The notes under the pieces were generated by a model. That model saw only the letters and a list, made by a program, of their open reading frames with translations, was not told the origin of the DNA and ran no database searches. The position numbers and the translations under genes were made by a program. This document shows positions 22,063 through 28,334 of a DNA stretch of 28,334 nucleotides, piece by piece. Each line of letters begins with the position of its first letter. The first letter of the stretch is position 1. The DNA comes from Firmicutes bacterium UBA5559 (GTDB lineage Bacteria; Bacillota; Clostridia; Peptostreptococcales; Anaerovoracaceae): positions 22,234-50,567 of the forward strand of contig DIMT01000004.1 of assembly GCA_002425705.1 (NCBI GenBank), given 5' to 3'.

Positions 22063-23298
22063 ATGGGGAAATATATTCTGGCAAGAGAAAACGGAAGAGT
22101 CATACCCAAGGAGGATAAAATCTTTGGCATCAACAAGCTGGCGAAGGAAATGATCGCGGAGAAGGGGAAGGATGCGGTGGTCAATGCCACCATCGGCTCC
22201 CTGCTGGATGACCAGGGGAATCTGGTGGTCCTTTCCTCCGTAGTTGACGTACTGAAAAATCTCACTCCAGTGGATTATGCCGACTATGCGCCCATCGGCG
22301 GCACTCCCGAATTCCGGGAGGCCATCAAGAAAGCTGCCTTTGGAAATTATGTGCCTGGATGCCATACAGAAGCAGTGGCAACCCCCGGTGGAACCGGAGC
22401 CATCCGGAACACCATTTCCAATTACTCCGACTATGGGGACACAATCCTGACCTCCGACTGGTACTGGGCGCCCTATGGGACCATTGCCTCGGAAATTGGA
22501 CGAAAACTGGAAACCTTTACACTTTTCAATGCCGATGACCGGTTCAACATCCGTTCCTTCGAAGAAAAGGTCAATCATCTGATGAGCCGTCAGGAAAGCC
22601 TCGTGATCCTGCTGAACACACCGGCCCACAACCCCACCGGGTATTCCCTGACCCTGGACGACTGGAAAGCTGTCCTGCAGGTTCTGGAAGAAGCCGCTGT
22701 TCCCGGAAAGACCATTGCCCTCTTCGTTGACGTGGCCTACATCGACTTTGCCGGAGACTCGGAAGAATATCGAAAATTCCTGCCTTTGCTGGACGGCCTT
22801 CCGGAGAACATCCTGCCCATCATCGGTTACAGCGCCTCCAAGACCTTTACCCTCTACGGCATGCGATGCGGAGCCATGATCGGCATGACCCCCAACCCGG
22901 AGATTGCAGCTGAATTCAAGCTGGTGAATGAATACTCCGCCCGGGGGACCTGGTCCAACAGCACCCGCGCTGCCCAGGCGGTGATCGCTAAGATTTACAG
23001 TAGCCCGGAACTTTTGCAGAAGGTGGATGAAGAACGGACTCAGTGTCGGGACATGCTGGTCCGTCGGGGCAAGGCCTTTGAAAAGGCAGCGCTGGAGGTG
23101 GGACTGGCCATCGTTCCCTTCGATTCCGGGTTCTTTGCTTCCGTGCCCTGCGCCAATGCCGAGGAAGTTGGTCAAAAGCTTCAGAAAGAAGGCATCTTTG
23201 CAGTTCCCCTTGCCAAAGGTCTTCGGATCTCTGTGGCCTCCATCCCTGAATCAGCCTGCAGCATGCTGCCCGCCAGGATCCTGGAAGCAATGAAATAG
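22063..23298 (+). CDS. Class I/II PLP-dependent aminotransferase (aspartate/aromatic type)
   Basis: A fold-type I aminotransferase of 411 aa that moves an amino group between an amino acid and a 2-oxo acid. The PLP lysine is K260 in YSASKTF. N190 lies in AHNPTG, D223 binds the pyridine nitrogen and Y226 follows it, and R268 lies in GMRCG. The substrate cannot be read from sequence; aromatic or aspartate-like amino acids are plausible. It has its own strong promoter. A LacI-type regulator follows after 52 nt with no clear promoter between, so they may be co-transcribed. Confidence 0.88.
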   Translation: MGKYILARENGRVIPKEDKIFGINKLAKEMIAEKGKDAVVNATIGSLLDDQGNLVVLSSVVDVLKNLTPVDYADYAPIGGTPEFREAIKKAAFGNYVPGCHTEAVATPGGTGAIRNTISNYSDYGDTILTSDWYWAPYGTIASEIGRKLETFTLFNADDRFNIRSFEEKVNHLMSRQESLVILLNTPAHNPTGYSLTLDDWKAVLQVLEEAAVPGKTIALFVDVAYIDFAGDSEEYRKFLPLLDGLPENILPIIGYSASKTFTLYGMRCGAMIGMTPNPEIAAEFKLVNEYSARGTWSNSTRAAQAVIAKIYSSPELLQKVDEERTQCRDMLVRRGKAFEKAALEVGLAIVPFDSGFFASVPCANAEEVGQKLQKEGIFAVPLAKGLRISVASIPESACSMLPARILEAMK

Positions 23299-23350
23299 CC
23301 GCCATCGTCAAGCAGTCAGAATAGCATGGAGGGCTGACAGAAGGAGACTT

Positions 23351-24376
23351 ATGAACATACGACATATTGCCAAAGAGGCAGGCGTGTCGGTAGCTACTGT
23401 TTCCCGGGTTCTGAATCACCCGGAGAGCGTAGCACCTGCCACCAGGGAAAAAATCGAACGGATAATGGCGGAAACCGAGTACATTCCCAACTGGTTCGCC
23501 CGGGGCCTGAATTTCAACAAGACGGCTACCATCGGGCTGGTGATTCCCCATATCCTCAATTCGGAGAACATGGAAATCGTTAAGGGGGCCGAAGACGTAG
23601 CTCATCAAAAGGACTATACTTCTCTTCTCTGCAACGTGGAAAATGACGTGGCAAAGGAAAAGAAATACATCGATAACCTGATCAAGCGCCGGGTGGACGG
23701 TATTCTCCTTATTTCTTCCCTTCTTTCAGAAAAAGATATTCTCAATATCGTGGACCAGGGAATTCCGGTGGTCCATATTGGGGAAGTGACCTGGGAGAAC
23801 AAGCTTCCGGTGGTGAGCATTGATTCCAAGGATGCAGCCTATAAAGCTACCCGCCACCTTCTGGAGTGTGAAAAAAAGAGAATCGGCGTCCTTTATGGGA
23901 CCACTCCTGCAGTGGAAAACGGCCGGAAGGTAAAAGGATATGAAAAAGCCCTGAAGGAAGCAAAGATTTCTGTCAACGACAGCTACAAGATTCAGGTGGA
24001 GGATAATATTGAAGGGGGATACTTGGGAGCCCGGAAATTCCTCGACATGAGCGAACCCCCGGATGCGATTTTCGCTACCAGCGACCTGATTGCTTTTGGG
24101 GTCATGGATGCCATGAAAGACAACCGGATTTCGGTACCGGATCAGGTATCCGTGGTGGGATTTGGAAACATCCGGATGTCTAACCTGGTGGAACCCAAGC
24201 TGACAACCATCGAGAAACCACTTCACAAAATGGGGGTTGTAGGGGCCCGGCTCCTTTTCGACCTGATTGAAGGAAAAGAGGATGACGGAAGCGGGATGAA
24301 GAACATCCAGCTTCAATCCAAGCTTAAAATCCGTAAATCCTGCGGACATAAAGAAAGAATCGGAGAAATGTTCTAA
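23351..24376 (+). CDS. LacI-family transcriptional regulator
   Basis: A 341-aa one-component regulator. The N-terminal helix-turn-helix (about 1-25: IRHIAKEAGVSVATVSRVLN) is followed by the hinge helix region YIPNWFARGL and a periplasmic-binding-protein-like effector domain (about 60-330). The family binds palindromes with a central CG step and responds to a small ligand. A perfect palindrome of this kind lies at 25568-25581, in front of preT. The stop overlaps the next ATG by one base (TAATG), so it is made with the flavoprotein gene. The ligand is unknown. Confidence 0.93.
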   Translation: MNIRHIAKEAGVSVATVSRVLNHPESVAPATREKIERIMAETEYIPNWFARGLNFNKTATIGLVIPHILNSENMEIVKGAEDVAHQKDYTSLLCNVENDVAKEKKYIDNLIKRRVDGILLISSLLSEKDILNIVDQGIPVVHIGEVTWENKLPVVSIDSKDAAYKATRHLLECEKKRIGVLYGTTPAVENGRKVKGYEKALKEAKISVNDSYKIQVEDNIEGGYLGARKFLDMSEPPDAIFATSDLIAFGVMDAMKDNRISVPDQVSVVGFGNIRMSNLVEPKLTTIEKPLHKMGVVGARLLFDLIEGKEDDGSGMKNIQLQSKLKIRKSCGHKERIGEMF

Positions 24377-25482
24377 TGAATACTACATTTGTCGGTCTTA
24401 AACTGAAAAATCCCATTATCCTATCGGCTGGTCCCTGGAGCAGGGATGGCCTTTCCATCAAAAGAGCCCTGGAAGCAGGGGCGGGAGCCGTGATTACCGA
24501 GTCCATCGTCAGCGATGCCATCCTCGATGTACGCCCCCGGATTGCCTATAACGGCAGCGGAGCCCAGAACATCCGGCTGTACAGCGACATCCAAATCGAG
24601 GGATGGGAGCGGGAAATGGAAATTGCCAAGAGTGCCGGAGGCATCGTCATCGCCAGCATATCCGGCCATACCCCTTCGGAGCTGGCCTATCTGGCATCCA
24701 AAATGGAGCACTTCGGAGCGGATGCTATTGAAATCAGCGTATCCAACCCCATGGGAGAATCGTTGGAAATCCTGGCTTCCGATGCGGATCAGATGTATCG
24801 GATCATCAAGGAAGTGGTCGAGCACGTGGACATACCCGTCATTGTTAAATTGTCCCAGACTGCCACCAACATTGCCAAGGTTGCCAAGGCTGCAAAAAAA
24901 GCCGGGGCTGCCGGGGTCAGCGCCATCAATTCCATCCGATGCATCCTGGGGGTGGATATCGAAACAGGAGAGCCCATGCTGCCCACTTATGGAGGGTATT
25001 CCGGTGCTCCCATCCGGCCGCTGGGTCTGGCTGCCGTGGCGACAGTCTCCCAAACGGTCAACATTCCCATCTGCGGCATCGGCGGCATTGAGAACTATAA
25101 AAATGCTCTGGAGTACATGATGCTGGGGGCTTCCGCCGTACAGGTAGGCACTACCGTGATGATCAACGGATTTGAAAAAATCCGGGAGATCGTGGAGGAC
25201 CTGGACCGGTGGGCGGACAGCAAAGGAATCAAATCCGTTGCTGAAATCCGCGGCAAAGCATTGACTCATCTGAAATCCTTCGACGAGATGAAGGTAGAGC
25301 CGGTGATTTCCCACTCCAATCACGAGCCCTGCCGGGAGGACTGCAAAGCTTGTGTGAAGGGTTGCATTTACGGAGCCATCACCCGGTTGGAGTCGGATGT
25401 GGAAATCGACAAAAACCGCTGCACCGGCTGTGGCGTCTGCATATTTGTCTGCCCGGAAAAGAAATTGAGCCTACGCTGGTAA
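24376..25482 (+). CDS. Flavin and 4Fe-4S protein of the dihydroorotate dehydrogenase/PreA superfamily
   Basis: The 368-aa product has an FMN-binding TIM barrel of the dihydroorotate/dihydropyrimidine dehydrogenase type (about 1-300; motifs NPIILSAGP at 12-20, VKLS at 157-160, GYSGAPIRP, GIGGIENYKNALEYMMLGA). A C-terminal ferredoxin domain carries C319, C323, C326, C330 and C349, C352, C355, C359, enough for two 4Fe-4S clusters. It resembles PreA but is shorter, and where PreA and class 1 dihydroorotate dehydrogenases have an active-site SCP motif it reads SVSNPMG (121-127). It may reduce a different substrate or be a paralogous partner of PreT. It overlaps the regulator gene. Arginine codons are CGG 9, CGC 4, CGA 1, AGA 1, AGG 1, unlike preT and preA. 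Confidence 0.82.
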   Translation: MNTTFVGLKLKNPIILSAGPWSRDGLSIKRALEAGAGAVITESIVSDAILDVRPRIAYNGSGAQNIRLYSDIQIEGWEREMEIAKSAGGIVIASISGHTPSELAYLASKMEHFGADAIEISVSNPMGESLEILASDADQMYRIIKEVVEHVDIPVIVKLSQTATNIAKVAKAAKKAGAAGVSAINSIRCILGVDIETGEPMLPTYGGYSGAPIRPLGLAAVATVSQTVNIPICGIGGIENYKNALEYMMLGASAVQVGTTVMINGFEKIREIVEDLDRWADSKGIKSVAEIRGKALTHLKSFDEMKVEPVISHSNHEPCREDCKACVKGCIYGAITRLESDVEIDKNRCTGCGVCIFVCPEKKLSLRW

Positions 25483-25529
25483 TCATTTTTATGTTCAGGA
25501 AAAAGAACAAGAATGTTGTTAAAATGTTC

Positions 25530-25557
25530 TTGTAATTTTCTGAATATATGTTAAAAT
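25530..25557 (+). promoter_or_regulatory. Candidate promoter of preTA
   Basis: TTGTAA (25530-25535) and TAAAAT (25552-25557) lie 16 nt apart. The expected start (about 25564) would put the palindrome at 25568-25581 just downstream, a position suited to repression. Other weak boxes exist nearer preT (for example TTGCTG at 25599 with TATATT at 25623), so this assignment is tentative. Confidence 0.4.
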
Positions 25558-25566
25558 GAAGTTGTC

Positions 25567-25581
25567 ATGTAACCGGTTACA
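25567..25581 (+). promoter_or_regulatory. LacI-family operator or catabolite-responsive element before preT
   Basis: TGTAACCGGTTACA (25568-25581) is a perfect 14-bp palindrome with a central CG. With A25567 it also matches the Bacillus cre consensus WTGNAANCGNWNNCW at every specified position. It lies 81 nt before preT and about 1.2 kb downstream of a LacI-family gene. Binding by that regulator, or by a CcpA homologue elsewhere in the genome, are the two leading explanations. Confidence 0.72.
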
Positions 25582-25661
25582 CTAAATGAATGTTTAGTTT
25601 GCTGGATTATAAGTATACAATATATATTATCTTGTCGTAGGAATTAAAGGAGGGAAATGAA

Positions 25662-26924
25662 TTGAGTAAAATTGTAAAGTCAGACTTCAATTCAGAAGCC
25701 GTAGCTGGGTTCACCCACAGAACCGCTATGGAAGAGGCAGCAAGATGCCTGCTGTGCATCGATGCTCCCTGTAGCCAGGGATGTCCGGCTGGAACGGACC
25801 CCGGTAAGTTCATCCGGTCCATCCGTTTCAGAAACGTGAAGGGCGCAGCAGAAACGATCCGAGAAAACAACATCCTGGGCGGTACCTGTGCAAGAGTCTG
25901 TCCTTATGACCGACTTTGCGAAGAGTTCTGCAGCAGATGCGGAATCGATAAGCCGATCCAGATCGGAAAGCTTCAGCGATATGCCATTGAACAGGAAGAA
26001 GCATTCAACATGCAGATTCTGAAGGCTCCCGCTGAAAAGAAAGCCGGAAAAGTTGCCTGTGTTGGTGCCGGCCCCGCTTCCCTGGCATGTGCTTCCGAAT
26101 TGGCAAAGGCTGGCTACAACGTAACCATCTTTGAAAGAGAAGCAGAAGCAGGCGGAGTCCTGACCTATGGAATCGTCCCCACCAGACTTCCCAAGAAAGT
26201 CGTGGATCACGATATCAAAATGGTCAAGGACCTGGGCGTTGCCTTTGAGTTCAACAAGGAAGTAAAAGAGGCAGATCTGACAGATTTCGATGCTGTTTTC
26301 GTAGGCGTCGGACTGTGGGGAGCCAAGATTCCGGACATCAAGGGTAAAGACCTGAAGAATGTCTATGCTGCTGTTGATTTCCTGAAGCAGGCCAGAACTC
26401 TGGAAGACAAGTTCGCTCCTGGTGAAAACGTAATCGTGGTAGGCGGCGGAGACGTTGCCGTGGACTGTGCAGTATCTGCAAAACTGGCTGGGGCCAAAAA
26501 TGTCCGAATCGTTTACCGAAGAACCATCGAAGAAGCTCCTGCTAATATGACAGAATTTGAATATGCCCTTTCCCTGGGTATTGGCATTACCACCGAAATG
26601 GCTCCCGCTGAATTAGTAGGAACTGACAAGGTAGAGTTTGCCATGTTTGACGGAAGAGACGGCGTATCCGGTGCCAAGTTCAAGGCGGATGCAGTTGTAT
26701 TTGCCATCGGACAGGGTCCCGAAGCCGTGGATGGCTTTGCCGCTGTTGCAACTGACGATAAAGGCAGTGTCAAGGTTTCCGACCAATTTGAAACCAATAA
26801 CGAAAAGGTATTTGCTGCAGGGGACATCGTAAACGGTGGCAAGACTGTAGTAGAAGCCGTTGCGGAAGGTAAGGCTGCTGCCGCTTCCATCATGGCGTAC
26901 CTGGAAAAGAAAGGAGTGAAGTAA
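25662..26924 (+). CDS. preT: Dihydropyrimidine dehydrogenase subunit PreT (NAD(P)H-oxidising)
   Basis: PreT takes electrons from NAD(P)H and passes them to PreA for reduction of uracil or thymine. The 420-aa sequence has N-terminal Fe-S cysteines C29, C32, C37, C41 and C76, C80, C86, C90. The FAD site is VGAGPAS (134-140), the second nucleotide site GGGDVAVDCA (261-270), and the C-terminal FAD motif FAAGDI. The start is TTG 25662, fixed by AAAGGAGG at 25646-25653; the nearby ATG 25657 is out of frame and stops at once. Length and layout fit E. coli PreT (about 412 aa) and the N-terminal half of mammalian DPD. Arginine codons (AGA 10, CGA 5 of 17) resemble ribosomal genes. Glutamate synthase small-subunit-like proteins are the main alternative, but preA next door favours PreT. 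Confidence 0.88.
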   Translation: MSKIVKSDFNSEAVAGFTHRTAMEEAARCLLCIDAPCSQGCPAGTDPGKFIRSIRFRNVKGAAETIRENNILGGTCARVCPYDRLCEEFCSRCGIDKPIQIGKLQRYAIEQEEAFNMQILKAPAEKKAGKVACVGAGPASLACASELAKAGYNVTIFEREAEAGGVLTYGIVPTRLPKKVVDHDIKMVKDLGVAFEFNKEVKEADLTDFDAVFVGVGLWGAKIPDIKGKDLKNVYAAVDFLKQARTLEDKFAPGENVIVVGGGDVAVDCAVSAKLAGAKNVRIVYRRTIEEAPANMTEFEYALSLGIGITTEMAPAELVGTDKVEFAMFDGRDGVSGAKFKADAVVFAIGQGPEAVDGFAAVATDDKGSVKVSDQFETNNEKVFAAGDIVNGGKTVVEAVAEGKAAAASIMAYLEKKGVK

Positions 26925-26925
26925 G

Positions 26926-28179
26926 ATGGCAATTAAGAAAGATTTATCCATTAAATACCTGGGAGTTAATTGCGAAAACCCCTTCTTCCTTTCATCCTCT
27001 CCCGTAGGCAGCAACTATGAAATGGTTGCTAAATCCTATGAAGAAGGCTGGGGCGGCGTGTTCTATAAAACCGTAGGGATATTCGTCGCTGATGAGTGCT
27101 CTCCCCGATTTGACCAGACCAACAAAGAGGGTCTTCCCTGGGTTGGATTCAAGAATATGGAGCAGATCTCCGACAAGCCGACTGAACTCAACTTTGAGAA
27201 TATGTTTAAGCTGAAGAGAGATTACCCGGACAAAATCATGGTAGCCTCCATCATGGGTTCTTGTGATGAGGAATGGAGACTGTTGGCTAAGATGTGTGAT
27301 CAAGCCGGCGTTGACCTGATTGAAGGAAATTTCTCCTGTCCCCAGATGACCAGCCATGCAATGGGATCCGATGTTGGAACCAACATTGATTTAGTTCGGG
27401 ATTACTGTAAGTCCGTAACTGAAACAACCAAGATTCCCTTCATTGCAAAAATGACCCCAAACATCACCAGCATGGAAGTTCCGGCAAGAGCCGCTTTAGC
27501 TGGCGGTGCAGCAGGTGTATCCTGTATCAACACCATCAAGTCCATTACCAATATTGATTTTGAAAATATGACCGCTATGCCGGTCGTAAACGGCAAATCT
27601 TCCATCTCCGGCTATTCCGGAGCAGCTGTTAAACCCATCGCCCTGCGATTTGTAGCACAGCTGATGCAGGATGAAATTGTCGGTAAAACGGAACTTTCCG
27701 GTATCGGTGGTATCGAAACCTGGAGAGACGCAGTAGAATTCCTTCTGCTGGGATGCCGAAACCTGCAGGTAACCACTGCTATCATGCAGTACGGCTACCG
27801 AATCGTTGAAGACATGATCAGCGGCGTATCCCACTTCATGGACGAAAGAGGATACAACAAGCTGGAAGACTTCATCGGTCTGGCTCTGCCCAACGTAATT
27901 CCTGCCGAAGATCTGAACCGAGATTTCAAGATCTATCCGGATTTCAACCACGATATGTGTATCGGATGCGGAAGATGCTATGTTTCCTGCTACGATGCTG
28001 CCCACCAGGCTATCGACTGGGATCAGGAAAAGAGAAGACCGGTTCTGAACGACAAGTGCGTTGGCTGCCACCTGTGCCTGAACGTATGCCCCGTACAGGG
28101 ATGCATCACTCCGGGAGAACTCAAGTGGAAAGATGGCAGAAAGCCTGTCGATATCAAGATGAAGAAGCAGTACGACTAA
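26926..28179 (+). CDS. preA: Dihydropyrimidine dehydrogenase catalytic subunit PreA
   Basis: PreA reduces uracil and thymine to their 5,6-dihydro forms with FMN and Fe-S clusters. The 417-aa product matches the E. coli PreA pattern closely: SSSPVG (23-28), NFSCPQMTSHAMGSDVG (135-151), KMTPNI, NTIKSITNID, VNGKSSISGYSG, LSGIGGIETW and QVTTAIMQYGYRIVEDM. The C-terminal ferredoxin domain has C345, C348, C351, C355 and C378, C381, C384, C388. The mammalian DPD active-site cysteine position appears to be S148, as in E. coli. It follows preT by one base. Arginine codons are AGA 9, CGA 5, CGG 1. The rest of the reductive pathway is not in the window. Confidence 0.93.
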   Translation: MAIKKDLSIKYLGVNCENPFFLSSSPVGSNYEMVAKSYEEGWGGVFYKTVGIFVADECSPRFDQTNKEGLPWVGFKNMEQISDKPTELNFENMFKLKRDYPDKIMVASIMGSCDEEWRLLAKMCDQAGVDLIEGNFSCPQMTSHAMGSDVGTNIDLVRDYCKSVTETTKIPFIAKMTPNITSMEVPARAALAGGAAGVSCINTIKSITNIDFENMTAMPVVNGKSSISGYSGAAVKPIALRFVAQLMQDEIVGKTELSGIGGIETWRDAVEFLLLGCRNLQVTTAIMQYGYRIVEDMISGVSHFMDERGYNKLEDFIGLALPNVIPAEDLNRDFKIYPDFNHDMCIGCGRCYVSCYDAAHQAIDWDQEKRRPVLNDKCVGCHLCLNVCPVQGCITPGELKWKDGRKPVDIKMKKQYD

Positions 28180-28181
28180 TC

Positions 28182-28204
28182 CTGAGCCCCTTTGGGCAGA
28201 TCAG
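28182..28204 (+). repeat. Small stem-loop after preA
   Basis: CTGA-GCCC (28182-28189) pairs with GGGC (28194-28197) and, past a three-base AGA bulge, with TCAG (28201-28204); the loop is CTTT. GGGC can instead pair with GCCC at 28214-28217. There is no T tract, so it is not a clear intrinsic terminator. Confidence 0.4.
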
Positions 28205-28232
28205 TCTGACATTGCCCAATAATTAAGAATTA

Positions 28233-28283
28233 TCAGGACCAATAGGGAGAAGTATTCTGTATACATCTTCCGATTGGTCCTGA
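28233..28283 (+). repeat. Long imperfect hairpin downstream of preA
   Basis: TCAGGACCAAT (28233-28243) pairs perfectly with ATTGGTCCTGA (28273-28283). Inside, after an A/G mismatch, GGGAGA (28245-28250) pairs with TCTTCC (28266-28271) with one G-T wobble. After an A/A mismatch, GTAT (28252-28255) pairs with ATAC (28261-28264) around TCTGT. In total 21 bp fold in 51 nt. No T tract follows. It could be a bidirectional or factor-assisted terminator, a processed RNA stem, or a copy of a dispersed palindromic repeat. The remaining bases to 28334 are AT-rich and show no gene. Confidence 0.7.
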
Positions 28284-28334
28284 AATATGAGCAAGTGTGT
28301 TAATATTATAATCTCAACTTTCCCACACTAAAAA

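Noticed and set aside
22036..23175. A 379-codon open frame on the reverse strand
   Set aside because: It lies wholly opposite the aminotransferase, whose conserved residues are all in place. The reverse product has no recognisable motif, and no ribosome-binding site was seen.
22063..23298. Assignment of the aminotransferase as beta-alanine aminotransferase in uracil breakdown
   Set aside because: Attractive by neighbourhood, but known beta-alanine aminotransferases are mostly class III, and this is a class I/II protein with no substrate evidence.
23315..23338. GTCAG/CTGAC inverted repeat before the LacI-family gene as an autoregulatory operator
   Set aside because: Five pairs with a 14-nt gap, no central CG symmetry, and no similarity to the preT palindrome.
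24421..25323. A 300-codon open frame on the reverse strand
   Set aside because: It is the mirror of the PreA-like gene and a by-product of its codon composition.
1..28334. CRISPR arrays, tRNA or rRNA genes, insertion sequences, prophage or toxin-antitoxin genes
   Set aside because: I looked for spaced direct repeats, terminal inverted repeats with transposases, tRNA-like folds and small paired genes, and found none with support.

Overview
The window comes from the chromosome of a Gram-positive anaerobe, most likely a member of the Clostridia (Bacillota). The grounds are a complete Firmicutes-type S10-spc-alpha ribosomal cluster, zinc-type S14 (rpsN), zinc-type S4 and zinc-lid adenylate kinase. 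In addition there is a rubrerythrin beside a PerR/Fur-type regulator, an ECF transporter module just downstream of rplQ, and Fe-S flavoenzymes for anaerobic pyrimidine metabolism. Base composition is close to balanced. I saw no tRNA, rRNA, CRISPR array, insertion sequence or phage gene. Every gene lies on the + strand.

Layout. (1) 1-748: the last 33 codons of a Fur/PerR-family regulator, then rubrerythrin and its terminator. (2) 749-1141: a strong promoter and a structured leader of about 235 nt for the S10 operon. (3) 1142-16474: 31 genes in canonical order, rpsJ to rplQ, with secY, adk, map, infA, rpmJ and rpoA inside. Two gaps in this run hold structured RNA: rpsJ-rplC and rpmJ-rpsM. (4) 16482-17312: terminator, a second hairpin, and a stand-alone type I 3-dehydroquinate dehydratase. 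(5) 17361-22011: ecfA1-ecfA2-ecfT-queT-L,D-transpeptidase-trmB, mostly translationally coupled. (6) 22063-25482: a class I aminotransferase with its own promoter, a LacI-family regulator, and an overlapping flavin/Fe-S protein of the DHOD/PreA superfamily. (7) 25483-28179: a 179-nt control region with a perfect 14-bp LacI-type palindrome, then preT and preA, the two subunits of NAD(P)H-dependent dihydropyrimidine dehydrogenase. (8) 28180-28334: non-coding, with a 21-bp imperfect hairpin.

How it works together. Regions 2-3 make ribosomes, the Sec channel and RNA polymerase alpha. Region 5 is an energising ECF module that can serve several S components, here coupled to a QueT-type substrate-binding protein (queuosine-precursor family). 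Regions 6-7 form a candidate pyrimidine or related heterocycle reduction locus. It holds a regulator, a probable operator in front of preTA, the PreT electron-input subunit, the PreA catalytic subunit, and a second PreA-like protein that lacks the usual active-site SCP motif. The downstream hydantoinase and ureidopropionase are not in the window.

The most interesting points are the second PreA-like protein with its regulator and operator, the structured r-protein leaders, and the ribosomal-gene-like arginine codon use of preT and preA, which implies high expression.
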